Shown: positions 27,325 through 37,569, numbered from the stretch's first letter. The stretch: DNA of 64,000 nt from Clostridia bacterium (GCA_017502085.1 JAFVVQ010000014.1:62001-126000), one strand, 5' to 3'. The notes: generated by a model not told the origin, from the letters alone. Made by a program: numbers and translations.

Positions 27325-28650
27325 ATGTTTACAAATCTCTATGAAAAAATCCTTGCAAAAGAAGAAAAAATTTCACTCGTCGGTCTCGGCTACGTCGGTA
27401 TGCCCATTGCGGTTGCATTCGCAAAAAAGGTTGACGTTATCGGCTATGACCTCAACGCCAAGAAAATCGAGCTTTACAAAAGCGGAATCGACCCCACCCT
27501 TGAAGTCGGTGACGAAGCTATCAGAAACACAACTGTTGAATTCACCTCCGACGAAACAAAACTCCGTGAGGCTAAATTCCACATCGTTGCCGTACCCACT
27601 CCCGTTAACGATGACCACACGCCCGACCTGACACCCGTTGAAGGTGCAAGCCGTATTCTCGGCAGAAACCTCACCAAAGGCTCGGTTGTTGTTTTCGAAT
27701 CAACGGTTTATCCCGGTGTTACGGAAGACGTCTGCATTCCCATTCTTGAAGCTGAATCGGGTCTCAAGTGCGGCGTTGACTTCAAAATCGGTTATTCACC
27801 CGAAAGAATCAATCCCGGCGACAAGGTTCACAGACTCGAAACAATCGTTAAGATCGTTTCAGGTATGGATGCTGAAACTCTCGACGTTGTTGCAAAGGTT
27901 TATGAACTCGTTGTTGAAGCGGGTGTTCACCGCGCCGAAAGCATCAAGGTTGCAGAAGCCGCAAAGGTTATCGAAAACAGCCAGAGAGACATCAACATCG
28001 CTTTTATGAATGAGCTTTCAATCATCTTCAACAAGATGGGTATTGATACAAAGGCTGTTCTTGAAGCCGCAGGCACAAAGTGGAATTTCCTCAAATTCTT
28101 CCCCGGTCTCGTCGGCGGTCACTGCATCGGTGTTGACCCCTATTATCTCACCTACAAGGCTGAAATGCTCGGTTATCACAGTCAGGTAATCCTTGCGGGC
28201 AGACGAATCAACGACGATATGGGCAAATACGTTGCTGAAAACGTTGTCAAAAAGCTCATTGCATCGGGCAAGAACGTCAGAGATGCCAAGGTTGCCATCC
28301 TCGGTTTCACCTTCAAAGAAAACTGCCCCGACACAAGAAATACAAGAGTTATCGACATAATGAACGAACTTTCAGAATACGGCATCACACCCGTAGTCGC
28401 CGACCCCGTTGCCGATGCTGACGAAGGCAAGCAGCACTACGGCATCGAATTCATTGACATAAGCACCGTCAAGGATATGGATGCGGTTATCATCGCCGTC
28501 GGTCACACTGAATTCATGAGCCTTTCAATGAACGATATCGATTCAATGTTTGCCGAAGGAGATAACGGCAGTAAGGTTCTCATTGACGTCAAGGGTGTTC
28601 TCAACCGTAAGGAATATGAAAACGCAGGTTACTTATACTGGAGGCTGTAA
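27325..28650 (+). CDS. tviB: UDP-GlcNAc 6-dehydrogenase (TviB/WbpA-type nucleotide sugar dehydrogenase)
   Basis: The protein has 441 residues from the ATG at 27325, which follows AAGGAAGG; the frame is open further upstream but overlaps the previous gene. The N-terminal GLGYVGMPIAVAFA motif binds NAD. The TPVN loop, the GYSPERINPGD segment and the catalytic cysteine-containing end GFTFKENCPDTRN mark the TviB/WbpO branch, not the UDP-glucose branch. It oxidises UDP-GlcNAc (or UDP-GalNAc) to the uronic acid. It forms a pair with the epimerase at 28652, as tviB and tviC do in Vi-antigen loci. The second dehydrogenase, at 53279, belongs to another branch. Confidence 0.9.
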   Translation: MFTNLYEKILAKEEKISLVGLGYVGMPIAVAFAKKVDVIGYDLNAKKIELYKSGIDPTLEVGDEAIRNTTVEFTSDETKLREAKFHIVAVPTPVNDDHTPDLTPVEGASRILGRNLTKGSVVVFESTVYPGVTEDVCIPILEAESGLKCGVDFKIGYSPERINPGDKVHRLETIVKIVSGMDAETLDVVAKVYELVVEAGVHRAESIKVAEAAKVIENSQRDINIAFMNELSIIFNKMGIDTKAVLEAAGTKWNFLKFFPGLVGGHCIGVDPYYLTYKAEMLGYHSQVILAGRRINDDMGKYVAENVVKKLIASGKNVRDAKVAILGFTFKENCPDTRNTRVIDIMNELSEYGITPVVADPVADADEGKQHYGIEFIDISTVKDMDAVIIAVGHTEFMSLSMNDIDSMFAEGDNGSKVLIDVKGVLNRKEYENAGYLYWRL

Positions 28651-28651
28651 G

Positions 28652-29626
28652 ATGGGATACAAACATCTGAAATTCCCCGAAAATTCGCTCTTTCTCGTAA
28701 CGGGCGGTGCGGGATTCATCGGCTCAAACCTCTGTGAAACCATTCTTTCAATGGGTTACAGAGTGCGCTGTCTCGACGACTTGTCAACAGGCAAACAGAA
28801 AAACGTTGACCTTTTCATTGATAACCCGAACTATGAGTTCATCAAGGGCGATATCAAGGATCTTGATACTTGCATAAAAGCTTGTGAGGGCGTTGATTAC
28901 GTGCTCAATCAGGCGGCTTGGGGAAGCGTTCCCAGAAGCATTGAAATGCCTCTTTTCTACTGCGCAAACAACATCAGCGGTACACTTAATATGCTTGAAG
29001 CGGCAAGACAGAACGGAGTCAAGAAATTCGTTTATGCTTCATCTTCATCCGTCTACGGCGATGAACCGAATCTGCCAAAAACCGAAGGCAGAGAGGGCAA
29101 CCTCCTCTCCCCCTACGCACTGACAAAAATGTGCGACGAGGAATGGGCAAAGCAGTATACGAAACATTACGGTCTCGATACCTACGGAATGCGTTATTTC
29201 AACGTTTTCGGCAGAAGACAGGATCCCGACGGTGCATATGCGGCGGTTATCCCGAAATTCATCAAGCTCCTTCTCAACGGCGAGACTCCCACAATCAACG
29301 GAGATGGCAGACAGAGCCGTGATTTCACATATATCGAAAACGTTATTGAGGCCAACCTCAGGGCTTGTCTTGCACCCCACGAAGCGGCGGGCGAAGCATT
29401 TAACATCGCTTACGTCGGCAGAGAATATCTGATTGATATCTATTACGGTCTGACAAAGGCCCTCGGTGTTGATACCGAGCCGAATTTCGGTCCCGACAGA
29501 GCGGGAGATATCAAGCACAGCAATGCAGATATTTCCAAGGCAAAAAAACTCCTCGGCTACGACCCCGACTGGAGCTTCGAAAGAGGCATCGAAGCCGCTA
29601 TCGAATGGTATAAGGAAAACTTATGA
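28652..29626 (+). CDS. tviC: UDP-GlcNAc(A) 4-epimerase (TviC/WbpP-type SDR)
   Basis: The protein has 324 residues from the ATG at 28652 with GGAGG upstream. It contains the TGGAGFIGSNL glycine-rich motif, [19 protein letters not shown] and the catalytic YALTK, then MRYFNVFGRRQDPDGAYAAVIPK, which matches the WbpP/TviC branch of UDP-GlcNAc 4-epimerases closely. With TviB it should supply UDP-GalNAcA for the repeat unit. It overlaps the next gene by four bases (ATGA). Confidence 0.92.
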   Translation: MGYKHLKFPENSLFLVTGGAGFIGSNLCETILSMGYRVRCLDDLSTGKQKNVDLFIDNPNYEFIKGDIKDLDTCIKACEGVDYVLNQAAWGSVPRSIEMPLFYCANNISGTLNMLEAARQNGVKKFVYASSSSVYGDEPNLPKTEGREGNLLSPYALTKMCDEEWAKQYTKHYGLDTYGMRYFNVFGRRQDPDGAYAAVIPKFIKLLLNGETPTINGDGRQSRDFTYIENVIEANLRACLAPHEAAGEAFNIAYVGREYLIDIYYGLTKALGVDTEPNFGPDRAGDIKHSNADISKAKKLLGYDPDWSFERGIEAAIEWYKENL

Positions 29627-30750
29627 GCAAGGGTACTGTAATTTATTACGGCGGATTTGTTCTGCCTGATAAGAATGCCGCAGCAAACAGAGTTGTTTCA
29701 AACGGCAAACTATTCGCATCGCTCGGATATGACACCGTTTTTATCGGTGCTTCAGCTTCCGAAGATTCATTTGTCGGTCTTCGCAAGGTCGGTGACAGAG
29801 ACGGAATGTTTGAATTTGCTCACCCTCAATCAACGTCTCAGTGGCTTAAACATATGACGAGCGTTGAGCATATCCAAACCGTTATGAAAAATCATTCCGA
29901 CGTGAAGAAAATTATTCTTTATAACGTTCCGATGCTCACTCTCCTCAAGGCGAAGGCAGTATTCTCAAAGAAGAATATCGATGTCTGTTATGACTGCACC
30001 GAGTGGACAAAGGATACTGACGGTTCGTTTGCAAAAAGAGTTTTCAAGTCGTTCGACGAAATTCTTATCCGCAATTTTGCACATAAGGTTGCCGATTCGA
30101 TGATTGTCATCAGCCGTATGATGGAAAAGAAATACAGAAAAGCAAAAAATCTCCTGCTTCTGCCTCCTCTGGTTGATATAAACGATGCCGTCTGGCATCA
30201 GGACGCAACGCATACCGACGGTATTTTTGAATTCTGTTTTGCGGGAATTCCCGACGGCAACAAAGAAAGCCTCGACAAGGTTGCCGAAGCATTCGCAATG
30301 ACGGATAACAACAGTTTCCGACTTAAAATAATCGGCATCACCGAGGAGGATTACAGACGGATTTATCCCGACTGCCACATCGGCGAAGACGCTATGAAAA
30401 GAATCTCTTTTCTCGGCAGAGTCTCTCACGCCGAGGTCATCCGCCACATTCTGGGATGCGACTGCTATATTTTCATCCGACGCTCCGACAGAAGAAACAA
30501 TGCGGGCTTTCCGACCAAATTTGCCGAAAGTTACACCTGTGCGGTGCCGATAATCACAACCGATGTCAGCGACGTCGGTGAATATATTAAAAACAGCGGA
30601 AGAGGAATTCTCCTCAACGATTTATCCGCTGACAAAATTGCCCGGGCTATGCTCATACAGTCCGAAAAAAAATGCATTGCCGCTTCACCCGACACTGCAT
30701 TTCACTACGAAACATACATTTCTTCCGCCGAAGAATGGATGAAACAATAA
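29623..30750 (+). CDS. GT4-like (GT-B fold) glycosyltransferase
   Basis: The protein has 375 residues and begins in a four-base ATGA overlap with tviC. It has GT-B character: YYGGFVLPDKNAAANRV near the N-terminus, an FAGIPDGNKESLDKVAEA beta-alpha segment at the start of the C-terminal domain, and KFAESYTCAVPIITTDVSDV in the donor-binding site. The EX7E motif is reduced, and the first acidic position is replaced in the FPTKFAE stretch. No membrane segment is seen. The donor and acceptor cannot be told. Its place directly after tviBC suggests a uronic acid donor (weak inference). Confidence 0.8.
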   Translation: MSKGTVIYYGGFVLPDKNAAANRVVSNGKLFASLGYDTVFIGASASEDSFVGLRKVGDRDGMFEFAHPQSTSQWLKHMTSVEHIQTVMKNHSDVKKIILYNVPMLTLLKAKAVFSKKNIDVCYDCTEWTKDTDGSFAKRVFKSFDEILIRNFAHKVADSMIVISRMMEKKYRKAKNLLLLPPLVDINDAVWHQDATHTDGIFEFCFAGIPDGNKESLDKVAEAFAMTDNNSFRLKIIGITEEDYRRIYPDCHIGEDAMKRISFLGRVSHAEVIRHILGCDCYIFIRRSDRRNNAGFPTKFAESYTCAVPIITTDVSDVGEYIKNSGRGILLNDLSADKIARAMLIQSEKKCIAASPDTAFHYETYISSAEEWMKQ

Positions 30751-30768
30751 ATTGAAAGGGAGGTCAAT

Positions 30769-32004
30769 ATGCTCAAAAACGGGTTTTCTTACAGCTTTAT
30801 CCAGAAAATTGCTGTATTGTATCTTGTTATCTGGACCATATCCCCTCCCTTAAGTGTCGACCTGACCTACCGCCTGATTGCTCTCGGATGCGCCGGAATC
30901 TGGTTTGCGATATGGTTTATCCGCGAAAACCCGATAACACTGGGCGCAGACCAGTTAATTTCGTTGGTATTCCTTGTGTTGGTTGTCGGCGTTATTTACC
31001 TGGAAACAGGCAGTGTTTCCAGCATAATCAAGCAGATATCAACTTTTATGCTGATAATCTGCTACCTGATAAACTACTTCTACCGTGACAGATGGGATGA
31101 GCTTTCGGGTATTGTTCCGATTGTTCTCATTATCCTTTCGGTCTGGAATTTCAAGTCCGCCAATGCACTCGAGCTTGACCCGACCATCGCCCGAAGCCTT
31201 GTGCGTGACGATGAATCAACCTATCAATATCTTCGTCAGGGTATCGGCGGCTACAATCTGATTTATCCCCAGGTGTGCGTAAGTCCTCTTATCTTCGCCT
31301 GGATTTTCAAATCTTTCAAAAATAATAAGTTTTATTTCATAACGGGCGTTGTGTATGCCGTCAGTTTTATCGGTTTTATAGCAACGGCGGGTTACTCAAT
31401 TGCAATCGTTGCAACCGTTGTCGGTACAATAATCATGTTGTTTTATAAGGGTAAAAGCGGTATTGCCGCCTTTCTTGTATCAATCGGTCTTTTTATCACC
31501 ATTATGCTGATGATACTTTATGTGGATTCATTCCGTAATTTTCTGCTCGAATTCTTTGACGGCACTGCGGTCGCAAAAAAAATCAACGACCTTGTTTCCG
31601 TCGGCGAAACGGGAGAATCGGGTGAATCGATTCAGGTCAGAATAGATGCATATTCCGCCAGCCTGAAAGAACTTATCAGATACCCCATCATCGGCTCTCT
31701 GTGGAGACCCACCACTGCGGGCGGTCACTCCGCTTTTCTTGATACGTTTGCAAAATACGGATTATTCGGAATCTATGCATTCAGCAAAATTGCTTATTCC
31801 GTTCCGAAACATTATAACTCTGTATATGACGACAGGTTTATCCGTTCTGTTTCGAACGCAGTTCTGATTACCTACCTTTTCGTCACCGTGCTTGACACGT
31901 TCAGCTACAACTTCAACTGCATGGTGCTGATTATTGCCTCTCTTTTATTTGAAGACATTGTTAAATGGAGCGATTTGAAAAATGAAAGTGTTATGGACCG
32001 TTAA
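30769..32004 (+). CDS. Wzy-like O-antigen/capsule polymerase or ligase family membrane protein
   Basis: The protein has 411 residues with about ten hydrophobic segments, for example 10-28, 33-50, 60-80, 85-103, 110-125, 170-205, 212-232, 235-255 and 350-390. A long hydrophilic loop (about 262-325) contains QVRIDAYSASLKELI, then PTTAGGHSAFLDTFAKYGLF, which matches the R-x-D and G-x-H-S pattern of the Wzy_C/WaaL loop. It probably joins repeat units. The locus lacks a Wzx flippase, so its exact role here is open. Its end overlaps the next gene by 23 bases. Confidence 0.82.
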   Translation: MLKNGFSYSFIQKIAVLYLVIWTISPPLSVDLTYRLIALGCAGIWFAIWFIRENPITLGADQLISLVFLVLVVGVIYLETGSVSSIIKQISTFMLIICYLINYFYRDRWDELSGIVPIVLIILSVWNFKSANALELDPTIARSLVRDDESTYQYLRQGIGGYNLIYPQVCVSPLIFAWIFKSFKNNKFYFITGVVYAVSFIGFIATAGYSIAIVATVVGTIIMLFYKGKSGIAAFLVSIGLFITIMLMILYVDSFRNFLLEFFDGTAVAKKINDLVSVGETGESGESIQVRIDAYSASLKELIRYPIIGSLWRPTTAGGHSAFLDTFAKYGLFGIYAFSKIAYSVPKHYNSVYDDRFIRSVSNAVLITYLFVTVLDTFSYNFNCMVLIIASLLFEDIVKWSDLKNESVMDR

Positions 32005-33250
32005 TCTGATCCCCTCCGCCGTTTCGGTGAAACTCGGTATGACCTCCGAGGTGCTTGGCGGCTGGGTTGAATCAATGGCGGCTCAGCTTGTCAGACACAG
32101 TGACGTGGAGCTGGGTATCGTCTGCAAATGTGAAAAGGAAATCAGCTTTTGCGAGGAAATTGACGGAATAAAGTATTTCAGTCTTCACTACACTCCCTCA
32201 ACGTCACTCAACGAACTTGAGGCAAAATGCGATAAGCTGATTACGGATTATTCACCCGATATTGTCAACATTGAGGGTACGGAATTCCTTCACGCGAGAG
32301 CAATGCAGCTTGCCGCTAAAAAACGGGATATTCCCGCTGTTGTTTCTCTTCAGGGCATCCTCAACGGCCAGTATGCATACCAGTGCGGTCAGTTACCGAT
32401 TGACGATATGATGTTTTCCAAATCATTGACCGATATTTTTGCCGCATGGATAATGCATCTGCGCAAGACGAGATGGTACAAGCCGAGGATGCAATCTGAA
32501 AAAGAAATCATCGAAAACGCCGATTATATCCTGGGACGCACTACCTGGGACAGAGCGCATTCCTATGCACTGAATCCCAATGCCCGATATTATTCCTGCA
32601 GCCGCATTCTCCGTTCCCCTTTTTACGAAGAAGAATGGAGCGTTGAAAATATGCAGAAACATTCAGTTTACGTCGGCAACGGTTATAACGCACTCAAGGG
32701 ACTTCATTTCGTCGTTATGGCTTTGCCCTATCTTATAAAAGAATTTCCCGACGTTAAGGTTTACGTTGCGGGATACAAGCCTTATCAGGATAATGACAAG
32801 CGTTCATTTCTCAAAAAAGGCTATGCCGCATATCTGAAAAAACTGATTTATGACCTCGGAGTTGAGGATCATATCGAATTCACGGGTCCCCTCAATGCAA
32901 ATCAGGTCGCAAAAAAACTCTCGGAAGTCAACGCATACGTGCTTTGCTCCGCAGTTGAAAACAGTCCGAATACACTCGGTGAAGCAATGAGCGTAGGCAC
33001 TCCCTGCGTTGCCGCATACGTCGGCGGTGTTTCGGATATGGCAAAAGACGGTGAAGACGCACTGTTTTTCAGAAATGACGACCCGAAGATTCTCGCATGG
33101 AATCTCAAAAGAATATTTGACAGTAACGAACTTGCGCTTTCGCTTTCGGAATCTGCAAAAAAGAGAGCCGCATTAACTCATAATCCCGAAAGAAACGCAC
33201 AGCTTCTGATTGATGCATATACCGATATTCTCACAAACAAGGAGAAATAA
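31982..33250 (+). CDS. GT4-family glycosyltransferase
   Basis: The protein has 422 residues and starts inside the end of the Wzy-like gene, with TGGAG upstream. It is a GT-B fold enzyme: an N-terminal domain with EVLGGWVESMA and an IEGTEFLHAR acceptor-side segment, then in the C-terminal half VYVGNGYNALKGLHFVV, LGVEDHIEFTGPL and the EX7E-type CSAVENSPNTLGEAMSVG. It has no membrane helix. The donor is unknown. The long insertion ending in LRKTRWYKPRMQSEKE is unusual among the GT4 proteins of this locus. Confidence 0.87.
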   Translation: MKVLWTVNLIPSAVSVKLGMTSEVLGGWVESMAAQLVRHSDVELGIVCKCEKEISFCEEIDGIKYFSLHYTPSTSLNELEAKCDKLITDYSPDIVNIEGTEFLHARAMQLAAKKRDIPAVVSLQGILNGQYAYQCGQLPIDDMMFSKSLTDIFAAWIMHLRKTRWYKPRMQSEKEIIENADYILGRTTWDRAHSYALNPNARYYSCSRILRSPFYEEEWSVENMQKHSVYVGNGYNALKGLHFVVMALPYLIKEFPDVKVYVAGYKPYQDNDKRSFLKKGYAAYLKKLIYDLGVEDHIEFTGPLNANQVAKKLSEVNAYVLCSAVENSPNTLGEAMSVGTPCVAAYVGGVSDMAKDGEDALFFRNDDPKILAWNLKRIFDSNELALSLSESAKKRAALTHNPERNAQLLIDAYTDILTNKEK

Positions 33251-33251
33251 T

Positions 33252-34184
33252 ATGAGTTATGCCCCGATAATTATCTTCGTATACAACCGTGCTGACCATT
33301 TCAGCCGCACCTATTCCGCACTTGCCGCCTGTGAAGAAGCAAAGGAATCCGACCTCTTCATTTTCTCCGACGGTGCTAAAAACGATACGGGTATCGAAAA
33401 AGTCAACGAAGTGCGCTCTGCGGTTGCATCAGTAAAAGACGCGGGTGATTTCAAATCCGTCACCGTTACCGAAAGTCCCGTCAACAAAGGACTTGCCGCC
33501 TCGGTCATCAGCGGTGTAACGCAGATTATCAATAAATACGGCAGAGCAATCGTGGTTGAGGACGACTGTGCGGTTTCTCCTTATTTTCTCCGTTATATGA
33601 ACGGAGCTCTCGATTACTATAAAGACAACGAAAAAATCGGCTCGGTTGCGGGCTATTGCCCTCCGATTACCCTGCCCGATTACTATAAATCCGACGTTTT
33701 TGCCGCCCACCGTTCGTGCAGCTGGACCTGGGCAACCTGGTCTGACCGCTGGCAGAATATCGACTGGGAGCTGAAAGAATTCAGTGAATTCTGCAAATCC
33801 CCGAAACTGATAAAAAACCTCAATGCAAACGGCAGCGACAGATTTATGCGTCTCTACCGTCAGACAAAGGGCAACGGCTCATCATGGTCTGTCAGATTCG
33901 GCGCACATCTTGTCAGAAACGGTCTGCTGACGGTTTATCCGAGATACTCCTACAATCAGAATATCGGGTGCGATGAAAGCGGCGTTCACAGCAAATCCGA
34001 CGACGCGAAAAAAATGCGTGTCGACCTCTCAAAAGCTATACCGTTCCCCGTTTTCACCAACGTTGAAATTGACAGTCGCATTCAGAGGATAATGAAAAAA
34101 CATTATTCATTCGGCACGGTTTCGGAAATCAAGAAATTCATCGCAACCGTCTTAATCGTTTTAAAAAATCTTATTAAGGGTTGA
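33252..34184 (+). CDS. GT-A fold glycosyltransferase (GNT-I/GT2-like)
   Basis: The protein has 310 residues from the ATG at 33252 (GGAGAA site). It starts YAPIIIFVYNRADHFSRTY, has LFIFSDGAKND, and the metal-binding DxD-equivalent IVVEDDCAVSPYFL (about 106-119), followed by SCSWTWATWSDRWQNIDW. These are features of the capsular GT family related to eukaryotic GNT-I. It is cytoplasmic or peripheral. The substrate is unknown. It sits in a run of closely spaced glycosyltransferase genes. Confidence 0.85.
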   Translation: MSYAPIIIFVYNRADHFSRTYSALAACEEAKESDLFIFSDGAKNDTGIEKVNEVRSAVASVKDAGDFKSVTVTESPVNKGLAASVISGVTQIINKYGRAIVVEDDCAVSPYFLRYMNGALDYYKDNEKIGSVAGYCPPITLPDYYKSDVFAAHRSCSWTWATWSDRWQNIDWELKEFSEFCKSPKLIKNLNANGSDRFMRLYRQTKGNGSSWSVRFGAHLVRNGLLTVYPRYSYNQNIGCDESGVHSKSDDAKKMRVDLSKAIPFPVFTNVEIDSRIQRIMKKHYSFGTVSEIKKFIATVLIVLKNLIKG

Positions 34185-34188
34185 TTTT

Positions 34189-35175
34189 ATGCAGGAAAAT
34201 GCTTTGATCAGCGTTATAATTCCCGTCTACAACGTCGAAAACTATCTGGCGCAATGCGTCGAAAGCGTGCTTAACCAAAGCTATGATAATTTTGAAATTA
34301 TCCTCGTTGATGACGGCTCGACGGATTCCTCGGGCAGGATGTGCGACTGTTTTGCACAAAATGATATAAGGATAAGCGTTATTCATCAGAAAAATTCGGG
34401 CCCTTCAAAAACAAGAAACAACGGACTCTGCAATGCAAAGGGAAAATATATCTGTTTCCTTGACAGCGACGATTATCTTGAGCCCGATGCTTTTGAAATG
34501 CTGATAAACACTGCAGAATCACATTCCGCTGACCTTGTATTCTTCGAGGCGCATTCCTTCACCGACGATGGCTCCGAAATCCGTCAGGGTTATACGGTCA
34601 AAGGCACGTACACACCGAAAAACGGCTATGATATGCTCACCGAACTGCACGGAAACAACGACTACCACTGCGCAGTCTATCTTCTGTTCATCAGCCGCAA
34701 TCTGGTTGAAAACAACAAAATCCGTTTCCTTGAATCGGCTTATTGCTCCGAGGATATGCTTTTCACTTATCAGATATATTGTTCCTCACAAAAAGCCGTT
34801 CAGCTCAAAGCTTCTCTTTATCACCGAAGATACCGTTCAAATTCCATCGTAACCTCGGCAAAGACCCAAAGACATTTCCGCAGCTGCAAAGCGGTCTATG
34901 AAGCGGTCAGGGATTATTCCGATACCATCGGCAAAGCAGACGGTTATGTTGCAACCCGATACACAGTCAGATGCGCGTTCAATGCATTGGATACCTATAA
35001 AAAGATTCCGAAAAAAGACCGTATGACTTGCAAAGATGAGTACGTTGCGTTAAAGAAAGACATACTTTCACGCAACGCATTCGGCGATAAATCACTCGGA
35101 CTCCGCTGTCGCGGAAGAATATTCTGGTTTATTTATAAACTTATCGATAAAACAATCAACGTTTTCGGGAGGTAA
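34189..35175 (+). CDS. GT2-family glycosyltransferase
   Basis: The protein has 328 residues. The classical GT-A start ISVIIPVYNVENYLAQCV is followed by ILVDDGSTDSSG (about 40-51) and the DxD motif in CFLDSDDYLEPD, then ALFxAHSF-like and YCSEDMLFTYQ (acceptor/base Glu-Asp) segments. The C-terminal 80 residues are basic and likely lie against the membrane. The donor is unknown. It is 4 bases from the previous gene. Confidence 0.9.
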   Translation: MQENALISVIIPVYNVENYLAQCVESVLNQSYDNFEIILVDDGSTDSSGRMCDCFAQNDIRISVIHQKNSGPSKTRNNGLCNAKGKYICFLDSDDYLEPDAFEMLINTAESHSADLVFFEAHSFTDDGSEIRQGYTVKGTYTPKNGYDMLTELHGNNDYHCAVYLLFISRNLVENNKIRFLESAYCSEDMLFTYQIYCSSQKAVQLKASLYHRRYRSNSIVTSAKTQRHFRSCKAVYEAVRDYSDTIGKADGYVATRYTVRCAFNALDTYKKIPKKDRMTCKDEYVALKKDILSRNAFGDKSLGLRCRGRIFWFIYKLIDKTINVFGR

Positions 35176-35178
35176 GAA

Positions 35179-36384
35179 ATGAGTAAGAAACAGCTTCTGT
35201 TCACTATCCCCGTTATGAAGGGCGGCGGTGCGGAAAAGGTTGCCGCATTGCTTCTCAACGAATTTAATAAAAACGGTTATGAATGCGAGCTGATTCTCAC
35301 AAATTCCTCTCGTGATGAATTCATTGACCGAGGTCTTGATTCCGATATCGGAGTCACCGTTCTGCGTGAGCATTTTGAAAAAAGAGGCGCTTTCGGCAGG
35401 CTTACGATTACCGTTTTCAGGCTCTTCGCTTCGCTGATTTGCAAAATTCCCGAGGCACTCGGCAAAAAAGTTCCCTCCGCCTTCGCTTATCTTTCGTTCG
35501 TCGCACAGTATTTCGATGAATACAAGGCTCTTCGCAGAATTATTAAAAATAAACCCGAAGCAGGTATAATTACTTTTCTTCAGCCATCCGCTCCCCTTAC
35601 CCTTCTCGCCGCAAGAGGTCTGCCGAACAAGGTTGTTGTTTCCGAAAGAAGCGACCCCTTCCGCATACTGAAAAAACGTTACGGTTTCAATTTCATCAGA
35701 AAATACTATCAGCGTGCCGATGCCGTTGTTTTTCAGACAAACGATGCCAAAGCCGCATATCCCGATAACATTTCAGACAAAGGCACCGTAATTTTCAATC
35801 CTATAAACGACAAGCTACCCGAATGCTATCAGGGAGAAAGAGAAAAAAATATTACCACATTCTGCAGAATTTCTCACGAAAAAAACCTTACGCTCCTTGC
35901 CGAAGCTTTTGCTTTGTTCAGCAAAGAGTTTTCGGATTACCGCCTGAAAATCATCGGCGATGCAATCAACCCGTCCGAAAAAGAAGTTTTACGCCTTTTG
36001 AAAGAACGCATCGGCTCCCTCGGTATCTCCGATAAGGTTGACTTTATTGCATTCACCCCCGAGGTACATTCGCTGATTATAAAAGATATGATGTACGTCA
36101 ATTCATCCGACCACGAGGGTATGTCCAACGCAATGCTCGAAGCAATGGCTATCGGTATGCCCGTTATCTGCACCGATTGTCCCATCGGCGGTGCAAACGC
36201 AATTATTGACAGCAGCGAAAACGGTATTCTCACCGAAGTCGGCAACGCAGACGAGCTTTGCGAAGCAATGAAAAAAATTGCAGGAGACGGTGAATTCTCA
36301 AAAAAACTTTCTCAGAATGCCTCGCAGATTCGCTATAATCTTGCACTTGAAAATATAGCCCGAAAATGGATGGAGCTGTTATAA
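35179..36384 (+). CDS. GT4-family glycosyltransferase
   Basis: The protein has 401 residues. The GGGAEKV motif near residue 14 is a hallmark of this GT4 group, followed by SERSDPFR, the FCRISHEKNLTLLAEAFALF donor-domain opening and the EX7E motif in DHEGMSNAMLEAMAIGMPVI, then CPIGGANAII, a motif common to GalNAc- or Gal-transferring relatives. A GGGAGG site lies at the end of the previous gene. It directly abuts the next gene. Confidence 0.9.
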   Translation: MSKKQLLFTIPVMKGGGAEKVAALLLNEFNKNGYECELILTNSSRDEFIDRGLDSDIGVTVLREHFEKRGAFGRLTITVFRLFASLICKIPEALGKKVPSAFAYLSFVAQYFDEYKALRRIIKNKPEAGIITFLQPSAPLTLLAARGLPNKVVVSERSDPFRILKKRYGFNFIRKYYQRADAVVFQTNDAKAAYPDNISDKGTVIFNPINDKLPECYQGEREKNITTFCRISHEKNLTLLAEAFALFSKEFSDYRLKIIGDAINPSEKEVLRLLKERIGSLGISDKVDFIAFTPEVHSLIIKDMMYVNSSDHEGMSNAMLEAMAIGMPVICTDCPIGGANAIIDSSENGILTEVGNADELCEAMKKIAGDGEFSKKLSQNASQIRYNLALENIARKWMELL

Positions 36385-37551
36385 ATGAAAAAAAAGCTTC
36401 TTATCGTTGCGCACCATATGACTGTCGGCGGAGTTCAGAAAACTCTGATTTCCGCATCAAAAGCTATCGACTATGACAAATATGACGTAACTCTCTATCT
36501 TCGCAAAAACCGAACAGATCTGCTTTCTCTTCTCGACGGCAGAATGAACGTTATCATAAATAAAGACCCGAACCGCTATTACAGAAAACCTTTTGCACTT
36601 ATTCTTCAGGCGGCATCTGTGATTTCAAAGATTTTCGGACTCGGAAAAATCAACGGAATGCTTGAAAAAAAACTTGCCGATAAAATACGTGAAAAACAGA
36701 TGGAATACGAACAGAAAACGTATTTTACCGATAAGAAATTCGATATTGCCGTAGCTTACGTGCAGGGCTACACCGCACTTTTCGTCGACAGATACGTTCA
36801 AGCTGATAAGAAAATACTGTTTTTCCACACAAGCAAGGACGAGCTTCACGAAATGCATTGCGGTATCCTCCCCCGTTTTGACAGAATTGCCGCTCTGCAT
36901 AACGAACAGAAATCGCTTATCGGCGAATGGTATCCCGACGTGAAAGACAGAATAATGATCGTTGAGAATTTTACAGACAAAGAAACCGTCACCGAAATGA
37001 GCAAAGAATTTTCACCCGACGTTCCCGATAGCAAAACCGTTCTTTGCTCCTGCGGAAGATTCGCACCCGTCAAGGGTCTTGACCTCGCCGTTAAAACCGC
37101 AAAAATCCTCAGAGACAACGGCACGGATTTTATCTGGTATTTCGTCGGCGACGGTCCCGAAAGAAGCAGACTTGAAAAAATGATTGCAGATTGCAATCTT
37201 GAAAATAACATTATAATCACGGGTATGCAGAAAAATCCCTATCCCTATATGGCGGCTTGTGATATATACGTTCAGCCCTCATATGAAGAAGCAATGCCTG
37301 TAACAATTCTCGAGGCTCACCGCCTGAACAAGCCCGTTGTCACTACCGCAACGGTGGGCGGAAAAAAACTGGTTGAAAATGAAAAAAACGGCATTGTCAC
37401 TGACATAACCGCTGACTCTCTTGCCGACGGAATTGTTGAATTGATTGAAAACAACAGACTTTATTCTGAAATTACCGACAATCTGGAATCGGTCGATTAC
37501 TCAACGGATTTTGAAAAATATAAAACTCAGTGGCAGAACATTCTGAACTGA
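36385..37551 (+). CDS. GT4-family glycosyltransferase
   Basis: The protein has 388 residues and starts at the base after the previous stop codon. It has HHMTVGGVQKTLISA in place of GGGAEKV, SCGRFAPVKGLDLAVK, YFVGDGPERSRLEKMI and the EX7E-type YEEAMPVTILEAHRLNKPVV, all typical of the GT-B donor domain. A basic helix after residue 70 may associate with the membrane. The donor is unknown. Confidence 0.9.
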   Translation: MKKKLLIVAHHMTVGGVQKTLISASKAIDYDKYDVTLYLRKNRTDLLSLLDGRMNVIINKDPNRYYRKPFALILQAASVISKIFGLGKINGMLEKKLADKIREKQMEYEQKTYFTDKKFDIAVAYVQGYTALFVDRYVQADKKILFFHTSKDELHEMHCGILPRFDRIAALHNEQKSLIGEWYPDVKDRIMIVENFTDKETVTEMSKEFSPDVPDSKTVLCSCGRFAPVKGLDLAVKTAKILRDNGTDFIWYFVGDGPERSRLEKMIADCNLENNIIITGMQKNPYPYMAACDIYVQPSYEEAMPVTILEAHRLNKPVVTTATVGGKKLVENEKNGIVTDITADSLADGIVELIENNRLYSEITDNLESVDYSTDFEKYKTQWQNILN

Positions 37552-37569
37552 GTTACGGAGGTGAAGCAA